Assembly (NCBI RefSeq): GCF_040581485.1
Contig: NC_090128.1
Location: 6,014,001-6,078,000, forward strand
DNA: 64,000 nucleotides
DNA from: Linepithema humile
Taxonomy: Eukaryota > Arthropoda > Insecta > Hymenoptera > Formicidae
Direction: 5' to 3'
The notes beneath the pieces are model-generated. The model saw only the letters and a program-made list of their open reading frames with translations. It did not search any database and had not been told where the DNA came from. Within the stretch, counting starts at the first letter, position 1, and every line of letters starts with the position of its first letter. This document shows positions 1 to 12,600 of this stretch, piece by piece. The position numbers and the translations under genes were made by a program.

Positions 1-582
1 TCAGGATTTCCGAGAGCGCGGATGGTCGCCGAGATTTCCTACGACGTTGGAAGTAATCACGAGTGGTGTCGGGTGGTGTGTTCGTGATCGCGTCGAAACG
101 GAGGGGCAGTGTTGTTAGTGATCGTGGTGTCGTGTCGGGGATGTCAGTGTGTTGTCGGTGAAGAGTGGTGAGAGATATATCGAGCAGCTACTCGTCCCGG
201 CTCCGCGAGTAAGAATTAACGACGGGGGTAAGAGTGCTGAAGAGGAATTAAGGTGGATAAGCTCGTACACGCGATAAGAGAAGAAGACGGCACGGAAGAG
301 AGAAGGAGAGCGAGAGAGAGAAAGAGAGAGAGAGAAAGAGAGGGGGGAAGTAAGGGAGAAAACGAGATACAGCCAGGATATATATTCGCGAATTACGTTG
401 AGAGTAGCCGCGAGAAAGTGAGTGATGTGTTCGATGGACGAGGCGCGTCTCGCGGGCGGTGGTCGGGGTAATGATAACGCGTGTAATCGCGCGCGCTGCC
501 ACTGCTACTTAGGATCGAAAGTGAGAAAAGGCGGGCAGTCGGTGACCAGGCTGGCGGGCGCCGGGGAAACGTTTCCAAGGGC
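1..582 (+). other. 5' UTR and possibly proximal promoter of sbb
   Basis: This is the sequence upstream of the sbb start codon. An in-frame TAA at 484-486 lies 33 codons before the ATG at 583 with no in-frame ATG between, so 583 is the first usable start in this frame. The stretch is G-rich, with a purine (GA)-rich segment at about 296-345. I see no convincing TATA box or initiator, so the transcription start is not placed. Upstream ATGs occur at 22 and 141 (both opening short frames) and at 425. A possible short intron runs from GTGAGT at 418 to the AG at 511-512, after a pyrimidine-containing stretch. It is unproven. Confidence 0.55.
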
Positions 583-601
583 ATGGCGACCACGCCACTA
601 G
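425..601 (+). promoter_or_regulatory. Upstream ORF overlapping the sbb start codon
   Basis: An ATG at 425, with G at -3 and T at +4, opens a 58-codon frame ending in TAG at 599-601. The frame is out of register with the main ORF and runs 19 nt past the main ATG at 583. If it lies in the mature mRNA, ribosomes that initiate here could not reinitiate at 583, so it would lower sbb output. The predicted peptide resembles no family I recognise and is best seen as regulatory. A candidate intron at 418-512 would remove this ATG, which would make splicing the switch. Confidence 0.4.
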
Positions 602-2373
602 GCGGTCGCCTCCCTAACGTAAACCGCAAAGGACCATCTCCGTGCGTCGGTGGTGGTGGTAGCAGCAGTAACAGTAGTAATAGTAATAGCAGCGGCGGTA
701 ACGGCAACGCCAATAACGGTAACAACGGCCTCAACTGCGGGAGCAGCGGAAGCAACAACGGTTTAGGCAGCGGCAACACCGGCAGCGGCGGTCAATCGAG
801 GAGGCAGGAGAGAGCGCTGGTCGGCAGGGAACACCGCGATCATCGTCACCACCATCATCACCATCATCACCATCATCACCACCATCATCACCATCATCAG
901 GGTCGGGACAAGTCATCCACGTCGTCGTCGTCGTCGTCGTCGTCGTCATCGTCATCGTCCGGCCAGCAGCGTGAGCCTAATAAAGCAAGCACAGTGGCTG
1001 CTAACGCCGGTGAACTGGATCCGGCCGCGACGAATGCGACCAATAACTTCGAGTACGACGACAACGAATGGGACATCGGCATAGGTGACCTGATAATCGA
1101 TCTTGATGCGGACATTGAGAAGACGAGGGACGAGAAATTGAGCTCGGGGACAGGCATGGCTTCTACGCCTGCCTCGGCAGCATCGGCACCGAATAACGCG
1201 AATCATCATCAGTTACAGAACTCAACGAGCGGCCTCAACTCTTCCAATTCCTCGTCCTCATCCGTCCCGTCGGCTGGCACGAACGCCGGTAGTCAATCGT
1301 CGTCATCCACCTCGTCATCGTCGTCGTTGTCGTCGTCCTCCTCATCGTCCTCGTCATCGTCGTCATCGTCGTCCTCTTGCGGCGTAAACTCGTCGTCGGC
1401 GCTCTCCAATAGTCCCGGGAGCGGCAGCGGCGGCGCGAACGGCGCCGGCAATACGAACGGCGCCGGTAACGCGAACGGCACCGCAACTGTGGTCACCGGT
1501 CCCGGTAACAAACAAGCGTCGGGCGTGAACGTGAGCGGCGTCAACGCCGTCCACGGTAACGCCGGTAATCCCGGCAAGATGGCCGTAGAACACTCGGCCA
1601 CCGTCGACAAGGGCCTCAAGATGAAGATCAAGCGTACGAAGCCCGGCACCAAGACAAGCGAGGCCAAACACGAGATCGTCAAATCGAACGAGATCAACGG
1701 CACCGCCTCGTCGCAGGACTCCAACAACGGCACCGCCGCCTCCTCGACTTCCTCATCCTCCGCAGCCGGCTCAACGTCCGCGTCGGCCGCGGTCGCGCAG
1801 AACTCACAGAACTCGGAATGCGGTGGAGCCGGCGGCGGCCAATCGTCCTCGTCGAATAAATCGAAACCGAGTCACTCACCGGCGTCGGCCGGCGGCACCG
1901 GTGCCGCGCCTTCGTCCACGGCCGGTTCCAAGCGTGGTTCAAGCGGCCATCGGCGCGATAAGGCGCGCGACAAGCACGAGAAGCCACAGAGCAATCACAC
2001 ACCACAGCAGACCAAACCGGAGATGAACGGCACCGCGCGACCGGCACCGCAGAGCCAAAATTCCGCTGGCGGCGCGACCCAGTCTCAGGGGCCGACGCCG
2101 GCCGCCACGGCGCCACAACAGACCCAGGGACCACCGCCCAGCTCAAGGACAGGTTTCTCCGTATCACAGGGCCCCGGGCCGCCTGCGACTAGCGCGGCGG
2201 CGCCTTGTCCGCCGCCGAGTCCGGCGAGCGCTACGGCGGCCGGCGCGGCGGCCAAGCCCGAACAGACCAAGGTCGCCGCGGTGCCGGGCCCACCGCTTAC
2301 GACGCCTGCCGAGGAGGCCATGGACACTGCCGCGAGTCCTCCGCCTGCGAAGAAAATAAAGACGGAACCAAAG
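583..2373 (+). CDS. sbb: sbb coding exon 1 (residues 1-597)
   Basis: This exon encodes the N-terminal third of the Scribbler/ZNF608-609 protein. The start at 583 has a good context (G at -3 and +4) and follows an in-frame stop at 484. In order, it holds a Gly/Asn/Ser-rich stretch, a run of 17 His (residues 89-105, nt 847-897), a Ser tract (about nt 913-960), and the conserved acidic block YDDNEWDIGIGDLIIDLDAD (about residues 158-177), which is a hallmark of the family. A second Ser tract follows (about nt 1297-1377), then a basic segment containing KMKIKRTKPGTK near residue 345, and a Pro/Ala-rich region. The exon ends in KKIKTEPK at the donor AAG|GTAAGTG, in phase 0. Most of it is low-complexity and probably disordered. 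Without splicing the frame continues 23 codons to TAA at 2443. Confidence 0.93.
847..897 (+). repeat. CAC/CAT repeat encoding 17 histidines
   Basis: This is an in-frame mix of CAC and CAT codons giving an uninterrupted His17 run at residues 89-105 of the sbb product. Histidine runs are common in nuclear regulators and can direct nuclear-speckle localisation. A role here is inference. The mixed codons suggest amino-acid-level selection or an older expansion rather than a recent pure-triplet slip. Confidence 0.9.
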
Positions 2374-2500
2374 GTAAGTGAAACCGAACAAGTTGCTATA
2401 CTTCGTATCGTCGATTATATCCGGCGATTAATGTTGCCTTATTAACGTTCGCGACAAACACATAATGTTGTTTCTTGCGAAATTTCGAATAAATCTTTTT
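2374..2500 (+). terminator. Possible intronic poly(A) site giving a short sbb isoform
   Basis: Reading through the exon 1 donor adds 23 codons before TAA at 2443-2445. An AATAAA hexamer lies at 2488-2493, only 43 nt further on, followed at once by a T-rich run. Together these could make a 620-residue product that lacks the zinc finger. Drosophila brakeless is known to produce a short isoform sharing the N-terminal part and lacking the finger, which makes this plausible. No transcript evidence is available, and AATAAA is common in AT-rich introns. Confidence 0.35.
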
Positions 2501-5435
2501 TTTACACGGAGGAAAAGGAACATATTTTGAAACTATCAAATTTTAACATTTCATAAGCTAGCGATAAGGCTTTAAATTCAAATTAGATTGACAGAAGTAA
2601 ATTTGCTACATATTCAATTGCATTTTGCGACAAATAATCTCTCACTAAATTTCGCAGGGGAAAACATTATATAATTATGCATTGATGTTGGAACTGTGCG
2701 ATGCCTGTTGATAAAATTTCGTTTTTCAAAAGAGGGAAAGATATTTGTATTTGAGTCTTCTTTCTCGTTTGAAACGATAAAGCAAATAAAATTGCGCCGA
2801 CTCTTTCTTCGTGCAAGAAATGCGAAATACATTAACCGGAGAAACGGGTGAATTTTCTTCCTCTCTTGTGACCGCATTACAACCGGATATGTAATGTTGA
2901 TTTCCGGCAGCTCGTTAACTACCAGTTGAGGCGACCCCTCCTCCGATCGATATCTTTGCCTCGTCGGCGACGACGCGTAACGCTCGTACGCACCTTACTC
3001 GCTCGCGCCGTGGTGAGAGCCGGCACGGAATCAATTACGTAAGTTCATATGCATAGATCGTGAGCGGACCACGACTGAACGATAGTTTCGCATAACGCAT
3101 TCGCGTGCACACGTCCTCCACTACATCTCGTTACGTGTTAGGAAAAAAAGTTTATCTGAAACAGGCAAAAAATTATAGCAAGACTACGATAACCTTTGAG
3201 ATAACTTTAGGATAAGTCTGAGCTACCAAAAAATTCTAAGAAAAATTTCGAATATATCTAGCTAAGAAAATGAACAACCAATTACGTAAAATAATTCAAA
3301 ACTTAATATCTTTTGTGTCAATATTTATTTTTTTATTAGATAAAAATATTTAATGATAATTCAAATCGTAGTTAAAGGAATTCTTTTCTCTGCTTGAAAA
3401 TTGAAATAGAAACAGTGATGAAATTGCGGAGATTACTGCGACATTTTTCTATTTTTCACATTTCTTTCTATGTTGGAAACTTTGAAGAGTTGATATGATT
3501 TCGATGTTTTTATGTATTTATTTGCATTCTACGTCGAAGAAGACTATCGCCGTGACATTTAAATAAATAAATTCGCTATTTGAACACGACGGGAACATTA
3601 TTGTAAAATACGAGGTTTGGTTTCTATCGCGGAATGTCGCAACTCGTGCATATGTATATCTAAAAATAAAACGCAAAGCGAAAAATATCGTTTGAGAGAT
3701 ACGGGCGAGCGCCATAAATAAATCTCGTTGCGCGCGCCACGTTCCTTCGATCCGCAGCCATCAAAAGTTGTGCATTATTTCCCCTCGAAGAGCTCTATAA
3801 CGTTATCGCATTTTACGGTTGGCCGAACGTGACGAGCGGGGGTGAGTCTTCTTGCTGTGGATGCACAAGCTCGATGACGACGAATTTTTTTTTTCTGTCG
3901 CTCGAATTGTTGGACTCTTGCTTTAACTTGTCATATGCCTGTTGCGCAAATTTACGCCGTGTATACTGCGTTTTATGGTTTATCTTTTAACGCACGCGAC
4001 CGAATAATAAAATATCTTACTATTTATACTTAAATTTAAATATTTTTTAGAATGATATTTGCGATTTTAATAAGATATTGAAACCAAATTATTGAGTAAC
4101 GTTTGCAAAAAAATATTGTTCACTTTATATTCCGCGATAAATGTCATTGGAATTGCAATGTAGCGCGTACACGGCACAGTGTGTATACACGCAAGTCGTG
4201 AAATCCACACTTTTTCCAGAGACCCTCGGTGTCTCTCTCGCCTTGGCATACATCGAGACCCGTCGTCGTTGTCATCGTCGTCGCGTTTGTACGTGCTCGT
4301 TCGCAACCTTGTTCGCGAGCCGTGTAACGCCGGACACGTATTCGCGCGTCAATCAACTCGCGTACGTGTCGCGGATGCGCTCACGACTCGGCTTGGCTGC
4401 AACAAAATTGGGAAAGCGCGCGCGTATGTGAACGCACGGCGGAAAACTCTACAACACTCGAATGTACACGATGTGTTAACTGTTGAATGTTTCGGTTAAA
4501 TCTAATGGAGATTCCGTACATTGTAAAGAGGTTTTCGCGTAATGTCGTGGAAAAAGAATTAACTGCGTTGCAACAAAATCGTGAACTCGCGAATACACTG
4601 AAGGCTCGATCATGAATATCAATTTGTTGGAGACAAAAAACAGGAGAGGTTTTACCAAATTGTAATATTGAGTTGCTGCGCAAAAATAATGATCAATTTT
4701 ATATAAAATACTTACAGAGTTTTATGTTTAATGTGCTTATTTTATGACTCGGTAAATTGATAAATTTTTTAACGTTTTTTCTTCGCTGCGCTTATGTTAA
4801 TTTATATGTACAAACTATGCACTCTATAACTTTTTAACAAAATGATGTAAATTTTCCAAATCAACTTTACATAAATCACATAAAATATTGCTGCTATAAT
4901 GTTGCGCGGCACATTGTTGTGTGCATTGCACTGAAAGTGCAAAGTTCAATGAAAACAGAAATTGACTCCAACCACTTTTACTCTTTGTATGATGATTACC
5001 GCGCGAGTATTTTCGCTTGACTCTTCTCGTCGCTACTCACGGTTCACGGCAGTTGCTTTATCGAAGTCATTTTGAAAGTATACTGACACGTTGATACACA
5101 GCCAATTGACTCGCGTCATCTATTATTCGCCGCCCGGTTCGGCGAGTGACATCGATACGAATGCTCTCGTCCTGTAACAGCGGTGTCATTACTTTTGCAC
5201 GCTATGATTTGCCGCGGTATTATTAATGATATATCGGCACACGATCGTCCGAGAGGTAATATTTAACAAACGTATATTCACATACAACAAACGATGCCTC
5301 ACAGTGCACTGTTCTCGATTAAGCTCCAATCTCATGGTTTTAATATTGTCGCGATTTCTCAAAATGTCACTTTAAATGTGTTTTATCAATCTTTAATTTA
5401 CTGTTTTCTATTCTTAACTTTCAATATTTAATGAT

Positions 5436-5487
5436 ATTATCAAATTATCTTTTAATTATTAATTATCAAATTATCTTTTAAATATTT
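5436..5487. repeat. 26-bp tandem duplication
   Basis: A unit beginning ATTATCAAATTATCTTTTAA occurs at 5436 and again at 5462, directly abutting, with some divergence at the end of the second copy. It is a small local duplication in AT-rich intron sequence. No function is suggested. Confidence 0.6.
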
Positions 5488-7548
5488 CTTTTTTTTAATT
5501 TTAACAACTGTCAGTTGTCAAATTTGACTTTAAATAGTTTATTCGCGTTCTTAATTCAACGATTTTGAGAAGCATATGAAGAAGGTAAATTTAGATTATT
5601 AGATTTATTAAGATTATTAAAAAAATTATGGCGCCCGTTACAGCGGCATCGTTTAATCCCCTGTTGATAGATTTTAATAATGCGCGGTTAATCGCGGACC
5701 GCAATAAACGAGCGGATTAATACGGGGACAAGAGTCCGTTTGACGCGTCGTTTGATAAATATTTTTGATCGCGCCCTCGCGTCGACTCGAAATTGACGCT
5801 CATCGATGTCGGAATGGGTACGGGGGCTGGGCGAGAGCCGAGGGACATGGCATGGTAGCTTGAGCAAAGTGGCATCGTCGAATGCTCTGTGCACCGAGGG
5901 GAATAATCCGTTATATCCCTAGTATTGAGCAGAGGTTCTCAAATTTGTGATTCTTCGATACATATAGCGGTATCCAATGCTGCTCGAACGACATTTTAAG
6001 CGGTTGAGATCAATAAAATTTTGCCACGATTATTATTGCTCTATTTATTCTTCACATGATTTGTTATATTAAACGTTTAAAGAATTTTCATTTTGCTTTT
6101 CCAAATGTTTCAATAAATTAAAACATTTACTCGATACGTGTCATATAATAATATCGCGGTTAGACCGCTAAAGTCATTACAAGTGAAATAAACAAATACT
6201 TTGAAAAATATGTGCAGTATTTTATGTACATTAGTTTACATTCAGACGTTGCCTTTGTCCTACCGCTCGGCTTATATAAATTAGCAAGGCAAATTTATTT
6301 TAATCCGTGAAAGTGTACTGCAAAACTTGTTAAATCAAAAGCTTAAACTGTTTACTGCGATGGTATGCACGCTTAATTAAAAGTTCCATTATTTTTATGT
6401 TAATTCGGCACGCCGTTAAAAATTATATTGTTTGATGTTTTCACTAGTCACATCATGAAAAGCGTGCCGATAAAGGGCAAAGTGATCAATCGCAAGTTTT
6501 AATTGTCGTAAACTTTCGGGTCAATTGAGTTATTGGTTTTTGCCGACGTGTCATACGCTCTCTATACATTACAAATGTGTGTTCATTCCGCGCGCCGCAT
6601 TATTCACCGTCTCGTGTTTATAACTACTTACAAATATCGGACGGACGGTTTCCAATTAAATGAAACCAGTTAGCGGACGTCAACCATATCTCTCCGTCTC
6701 TCTTTCTCAATCCTCCCCCCCCCCCTCCCTCCACCCCTATCTCTCTTTCGCTGCGTACAGTCTCTTCGCATATCAACGCCGCAAAAGCGACAGCGGAATA
6801 AACAGATTACATTCTTTCCGGAACACATTTTTGCCCCAAAATTTACTTCGTGATACACACCCATTTCCCGCACGCTGTCACCCTCCCACATTTAACCCTT
6901 CTACTGCGCCATCCCCACCTAAGCGAGCGTCGCGACGTCGATGCAGGCTGCACAGTGCCATCTTCGTGTCCGCGCTTTCGCCTTTTCCACTGCGCGAATT
7001 TCCCCGAAGCCACCCCTGCACCCTCTTTTCCACTCTTCTCGAAACCTCTCTTTCTCTCGCTCTCTCTCGTTCTCTCTCAGCTTTGCACAGCTTTCACGGG
7101 GTTGGCCCACCAGGTTGATTCGTCGACGAACGGTCGGGCAAGGTTTCGTTTGTGATGGTCGACGAGCCCCTAGAAGCGTGCTGCCGGGATCTATATCGGT
7201 GTTGGTGCGCCAGAGCTGGTTGTGAATTTTCCGTCGCCCCTGGCAAGCAAATTGCATCACTCAAGAACTCTGTTTCTGTTAGTCTCATTTGTTAATCTTG
7301 AAGAATATAAAGCAAAACTTGCATTCTCCAAGTATTATGTAGTTAGGAACTTTTAATTAATACCTTATTCTATACCTTACTGCATATTCTTCTCAGATAT
7401 AAATATATAATAAAATAACATTTGAAATTTTAAAATGAAAAAAGAATCTAAAAAGTTTAATAAATCTTTCAGCAATTTTTTTCTCTTTCAATTTTGGCAC
7501 GAGTCTTGAAAAATGAATCAGTGAATTTCACTTGAATATCTCTCTCTT

Positions 7549-7554
<6 letters not shown>

Positions 7555-7624
<70 letters not shown>
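7555..7624. repeat. Compound (CT)n(TA)n microsatellite
   Basis: A CT-rich run of about 30 nt passes directly into a (TA)n run of about 45 nt inside intron 1 of sbb. It is a simple slippage repeat, likely polymorphic in length. Confidence 0.9.
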
Positions 7625-7633
<9 letters not shown>

Positions 7634-9555
7634 ATATATATTTAAATTGTCTATTTAGAAACAATTTTTGTTCGTGAACAATCCAGGATTATTTTTCTTT
7701 TCTAAAAATTCGGCTTTTCTTAGCGTTTGCAATTATACTTTTCGCAAGTAACGAATAATTGAGGAAATAATAAAATATAGAACGTGTAAAAATAACGAGT
7801 AAAAATTAAGAATGATCTTTCTCTAATTAAATTAGCAATACTGCTTTTTTATCTATTAGCGATATTTATTAAAAAGTATTTGCAATTTTCTTCATAGATT
7901 ATTGAAAAATGTCTTATTATAGAAACGTAATTTTTTGAACTACAAAAGTGACAAATGTATTTTTTCTTAATTTTTCATACTGTAAGCACAATGTTGCTTG
8001 TTTAATTTCTCATGAGCGATTTTCGTTTTTTTATCGAAAAATTAAATTTAAGATGATGTGATTTGTATATTGGCGCAATTATCTCTTCTCAATGGTTATT
8101 TGTTTATTTCTTTGGAAATGTGCGATGTCGAAACGAATTCCGCGGCTCCTAGACCCAGCCCTGGCCGGTAGCGTCGCTATCACCAGCAGTTCGAGTGAAA
8201 TTGGGGTGGTAGAGAGAGCGAAAGATAGAGAGAGAAAGCGAGAGGGAGAGGGATACAACTGTGTGTCGGTGGGGAAATGTTGTAGGAGCGGCAACGGGGG
8301 TGCAAACGGCCGGGATACAGGGCGAGAGAGGGTGGCGACGTAGGATGGAGGGATGGGGGGTGAAATCAATACTCTGCGGTCTCCGCCCCCGGGAGTACAC
8401 GGATGAATACACGGACAAACACGAGCGCCGACGAGGGTAGCTCGTCGGATTTCGCCCGTGGTGGTGCGCTGTGCTCCGCGTTCCGTTTTCGTCCTTTTCC
8501 CTCGCCCTCCGCTCGCGCATCTTTACCCCCCTTGTACTCCTCCCTTTAATAACCCCCTTCCGCCGCTGCATGTCGTCACTGCTTCCTGCTCGTTATGGTT
8601 GACTGTCTTACCGGTTGTGGACATCGGCATGTGAGACGCCGTCAAAAGTAGGATTGGCAATTGGCCAATCGCGATCATCGGAGAGAACGCGATCGTTTGG
8701 GGATAAATAACGAGGATGAATTGCAAAATCGTTTCGCTGCGCTTCCTCTATATTTTTTTTTTTTTTTTCGCTGCACAAAAATGATTCTTCAAAAGTGATC
8801 CCTCGGCGCGGATTTTTTCTGTTTCTCGTTTTGTGTACGCGGCAGCGACAAAAGCGAGCGATACAATGCAATGAAATAACAAAATTGTTGCAACAGGGTG
8901 CAATTGAGTTTAGGCTTGAAAAATGTCAATTTCGAGTTTTATACATTCTTTTTGAATTACCGTTTGTAATAAAAGATTTGACAATGATGGACAATTCTCT
9001 TTCCGAAGCTTTTTCGTCTCTCAATTTTCAAACACTGATCAAGTGAAAAAGCTGATATTTTAACAATTTGTTTGTATATTTTATTTTTGTTTTATATATC
9101 AGATAACTTTGATATTTGTCACAATTAAAACTATTTCCACATTTATATTTTATTTTAAGCAGCGCGTGTATGTATAACTTAAACAACTTTTCAAATTTAC
9201 TCTTGAAATTTTATTTAAGTAGCTTTCTCATATGTTTCTTCGTATTTTTCTTCTCTAACACAATACGAGAAAACATTCATTATTACTTTGGGATGTTTGC
9301 CGGCATACATATTCTCTTAAGAGACTTATGTTAGTACACACCGTGAAATTCGAAAACCATGAACAGGATTTTAAAAACACGGTTCTTCTCATTGTGGTGG
9401 ACATTATCTCCACTTAGTGGATGATATTCTTTTTTTTTTAGCTGTGCCACCATCCGCCGCGGCAGTGGTTTTAAAATTTACTTCGCGCACGCCGGAAGAA
9501 ACGTCCACCTGACGCCGTTTTAGAATTACGGCGCGAGTTGTAAAGCATGGCGGCG

Positions 9556-9556
9556 A

Positions 9557-9625
<69 letters not shown>
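9556..9625. repeat. (AG)n microsatellite
   Basis: A nearly pure AG dinucleotide run of about 60 nt in intron 1. It belongs to the (AG)n/(CT)n class that recurs at 12361-12390, 58861-58950 and 59630-59692. Confidence 0.9.
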
Positions 9626-9628
<3 letters not shown>

Positions 9629-12600
9629 AGGGAAAGGGAGAAATGCGCTTTCATCCGAACGACGTCCTAAAAAGATCTTTCATAGTCGCGACGCGGCGAA
9701 TGCCGTTAGCTCTTTTTCTCGGTCGACGTTCTCGCCCTTTTCACGCTTGTGCGATAACGCGAGCGAAAAACCACTGCTCTTTGAATCGACATTCTTTTTG
9801 TCACAGTTATAATTACACGTATCAAAATCATAGGTATTGAATTCAATATACCAAATTTACCGGCAAAAATAACACGCAGCGAATAGAAATAGAGATATTT
9901 ATTTTATTCTATGATCTAAAGTAGTAAAGCAATAATGTAGATTGAATCATACTTATTTCTTAATATTTTTAACGATGTAATATATTTTTTTACTTTTGTG
10001 TAATTGGTCATTATATCTTTTAGTCTTAAGCGCTTCATCTATTATCAATTTTATTATTTTCTCAACGCTTAACAAATATGATTCACTATTTCGCTACGAT
10101 ACAATCTGCTATTAAATGACGATTAAGGAGATAGTTAAAGATGGAAGCGGCGATAGGAACTTCGATATTATTATCTACTCTCTATCTGCAGCATCGATGT
10201 ATCGATTCTCAATTTTCGATATACGATATTCCGTTCACGATCAGTTTTATGGCTGTTCGACGCGATTTCGCCCTCGTCGCACCGCAAAGCCGCAACTTCC
10301 ATCAGCTAGCCCGACGATATCAGCGGCAGACGTGGGTATTCACGTTCGATATTTCAAACACATCTACCTCATTGTAACTTTCCATTTTCGGATAAATTTG
10401 TCGACTCTCTCCGATAGTCTCCGGCGATATTTATAGGATGGCTCGGGAATAGTGCATATTGCCCGAAACATTTAATTTTATAGGGAAAATTCTCGGCAAA
10501 AATTCGGAGTGAGAAATTTATAAATTTATAAAGAATTAACCGAGAAGAATAATAGTCACACTTGATAATGGTTTTTTGGAACGGTAGTTTCTAAAGACTA
10601 CATTAGTAGAAATAATTTTCGTCGTTGTAAAATTTTTTAATTCTAACAATACAAGTAAATTGTTAAATCTCGCATTTATTAACTTATTCGTTTTATTTTA
10701 AAAGAAAAGCTACGAATATCGTAACTTTGAGCGTATAATCTTCAAAAGTAGAGCCATATAATTTGGGGAGCAGGGCAAGATGTGTTGATAATTGGGACAT
10801 CCGGTATTCTTAGCTGTGCGGAGGTAAGCACGCGGAAAAAACAAATGTCGCGACGCGTTGAAAAGTGCCACACCCTCGGGGCAAGACCCTCGGCGTATGC
10901 ATACTCGAGCGCAGCGGTTCGCACACAAACGCAGGGGTTGGTTAGAAGACACGATAGAGGGAGAGGAAAGAGCAAAGTGAGACGGAAAGATGAGGGCGAA
11001 AGAGAGAGTCTCGGAGTGCCATTCTGCTTACAAAGGCACTTGTTCAGAAATGGTTTCAGATATCTGCACATACCACAAGGCAAGCTTGAAATTTGCGACT
11101 GTCTTTTCGTGCGCATTATATTTAGTTTTTATTCGTTTATTTCTCGCACATCGCTGATACATAAAACTTGATAGGAATGTCTTATTTTTATTTATGCGTT
11201 TATTAATGTAACATTTCAAATTTGCATATCGTAATGATAAACATTAATGTATGGTAAAAAATCTTTCTTTCTTTCTTTTATACATGTATTTATATAGACA
11301 TATGTTCTTGCTGTTTATCTGAAACATGCTGCTATCATTCGTATCTTTTTGCGCAACACATTCCGAAACAAACTTCTGTTTTTCCGATTACTGTCCGAAG
11401 TCGAAACTACATTTCATCTCTTTTGCCATTCGTCGAAAAACACACACCAGCAATCGCGAAGGGATGAAACGTTACGCTGCGACGGGTATAAAGGGGTGGA
11501 GGGGCGATTATTGAGAGCATGAGATTTCGAAAGAATGAAATCCACCGAGAACGATTGCGATCCCGCGAAAGGGGAGTATTGGTGCGCTTCTCTGTGTGCT
11601 GTTTGAGCCGAGGGTAAAGTAAGAGGTTGAAGCACTAGGGGATTGGGGGAAATGGCGAGGAGTTTCCGAGGGTGTCAAGGGTGTCCGCAGGGAAGTCGGC
11701 GATTCCCTTCAAGCCGGAGGCACGAATAATACGCGAATTTCTCGAGGAGAAGGGTTCATGATGAGCGATCGCAGTAATTAAGCGTCCGTTGTAATTAAAA
11801 CGCCACTTGCTTCCAGTCCCGCACTTCTTTTTTTCTTCATCGTTTCTCCTTTTCTGCCATTGGCAGCTGTTCCTTTTCCTAAGCTCTCGTTTGCGAACGT
11901 AGATAAAATAATGCTTCGTTGACGGGATGTTTGATGCAATAATAGAATACAATTACTTCACCATCGGCGTAGCGTCTTAAAGTGATCTCAAATGCGACAT
12001 TAACCGTGTTATCCTACATTTAAGAACAGTTACGCGACGAAATTATTGAATAAAATATAATCTCTCTTTAATTGTACGCAATCGATTTGTAGCAGCAGTT
12101 TTGCAGCGTTTTACTAAAAATTAATTTCACCTTTCCCAGCAAAAATATTTTCTTAAATCTTTCACTTTTACATTTTTCTTAATAAAACCTAGTTTTTTTA
12201 AAGAGAGAGACTTTATATTTCGCGTTTATGAATTCTAAGAAGCTTAACCAAATTAAAATTGAAAGTAAATAAATAGGAAGCATTGTTTGTCATTTATTTT
12301 TCTAATCATAAATTGACATTAAGCATGCGAGAACATTTTCATCTGTCTCTAACGCTGAGTGAGAGAGAGAGAGAGACAGAGAGAGAAGGAGAGACGTTAA
12401 TATATTTTGAGCGCCTCAGATTGCGCTCGTTCGGGTCGAGGTGAACCTCGCGATCCCTTCTTCGATAATTCCAAAGTGCCTATCTTCTGCGCATCACACA
12501 AGAGAGGGTAATGTCGGCGGAGTTCCATCGAGAACAGTGGATTACCATTATTGACGGCAGAGGGGCGAAAGGGGGAAAGCAGAACGTTTCTCCAACATAC

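Noticed and set aside
6660..7118. 152-codon frame in intron 1
   Set aside because: Ser/Pro/Leu-rich translation of a pyrimidine-rich stretch; no domain, not a plausible gene.
8149..8571. 140-codon - strand frame in intron 1
   Set aside because: Contains an (SL)n stretch from a GA/TC simple repeat; no recognisable protein family.
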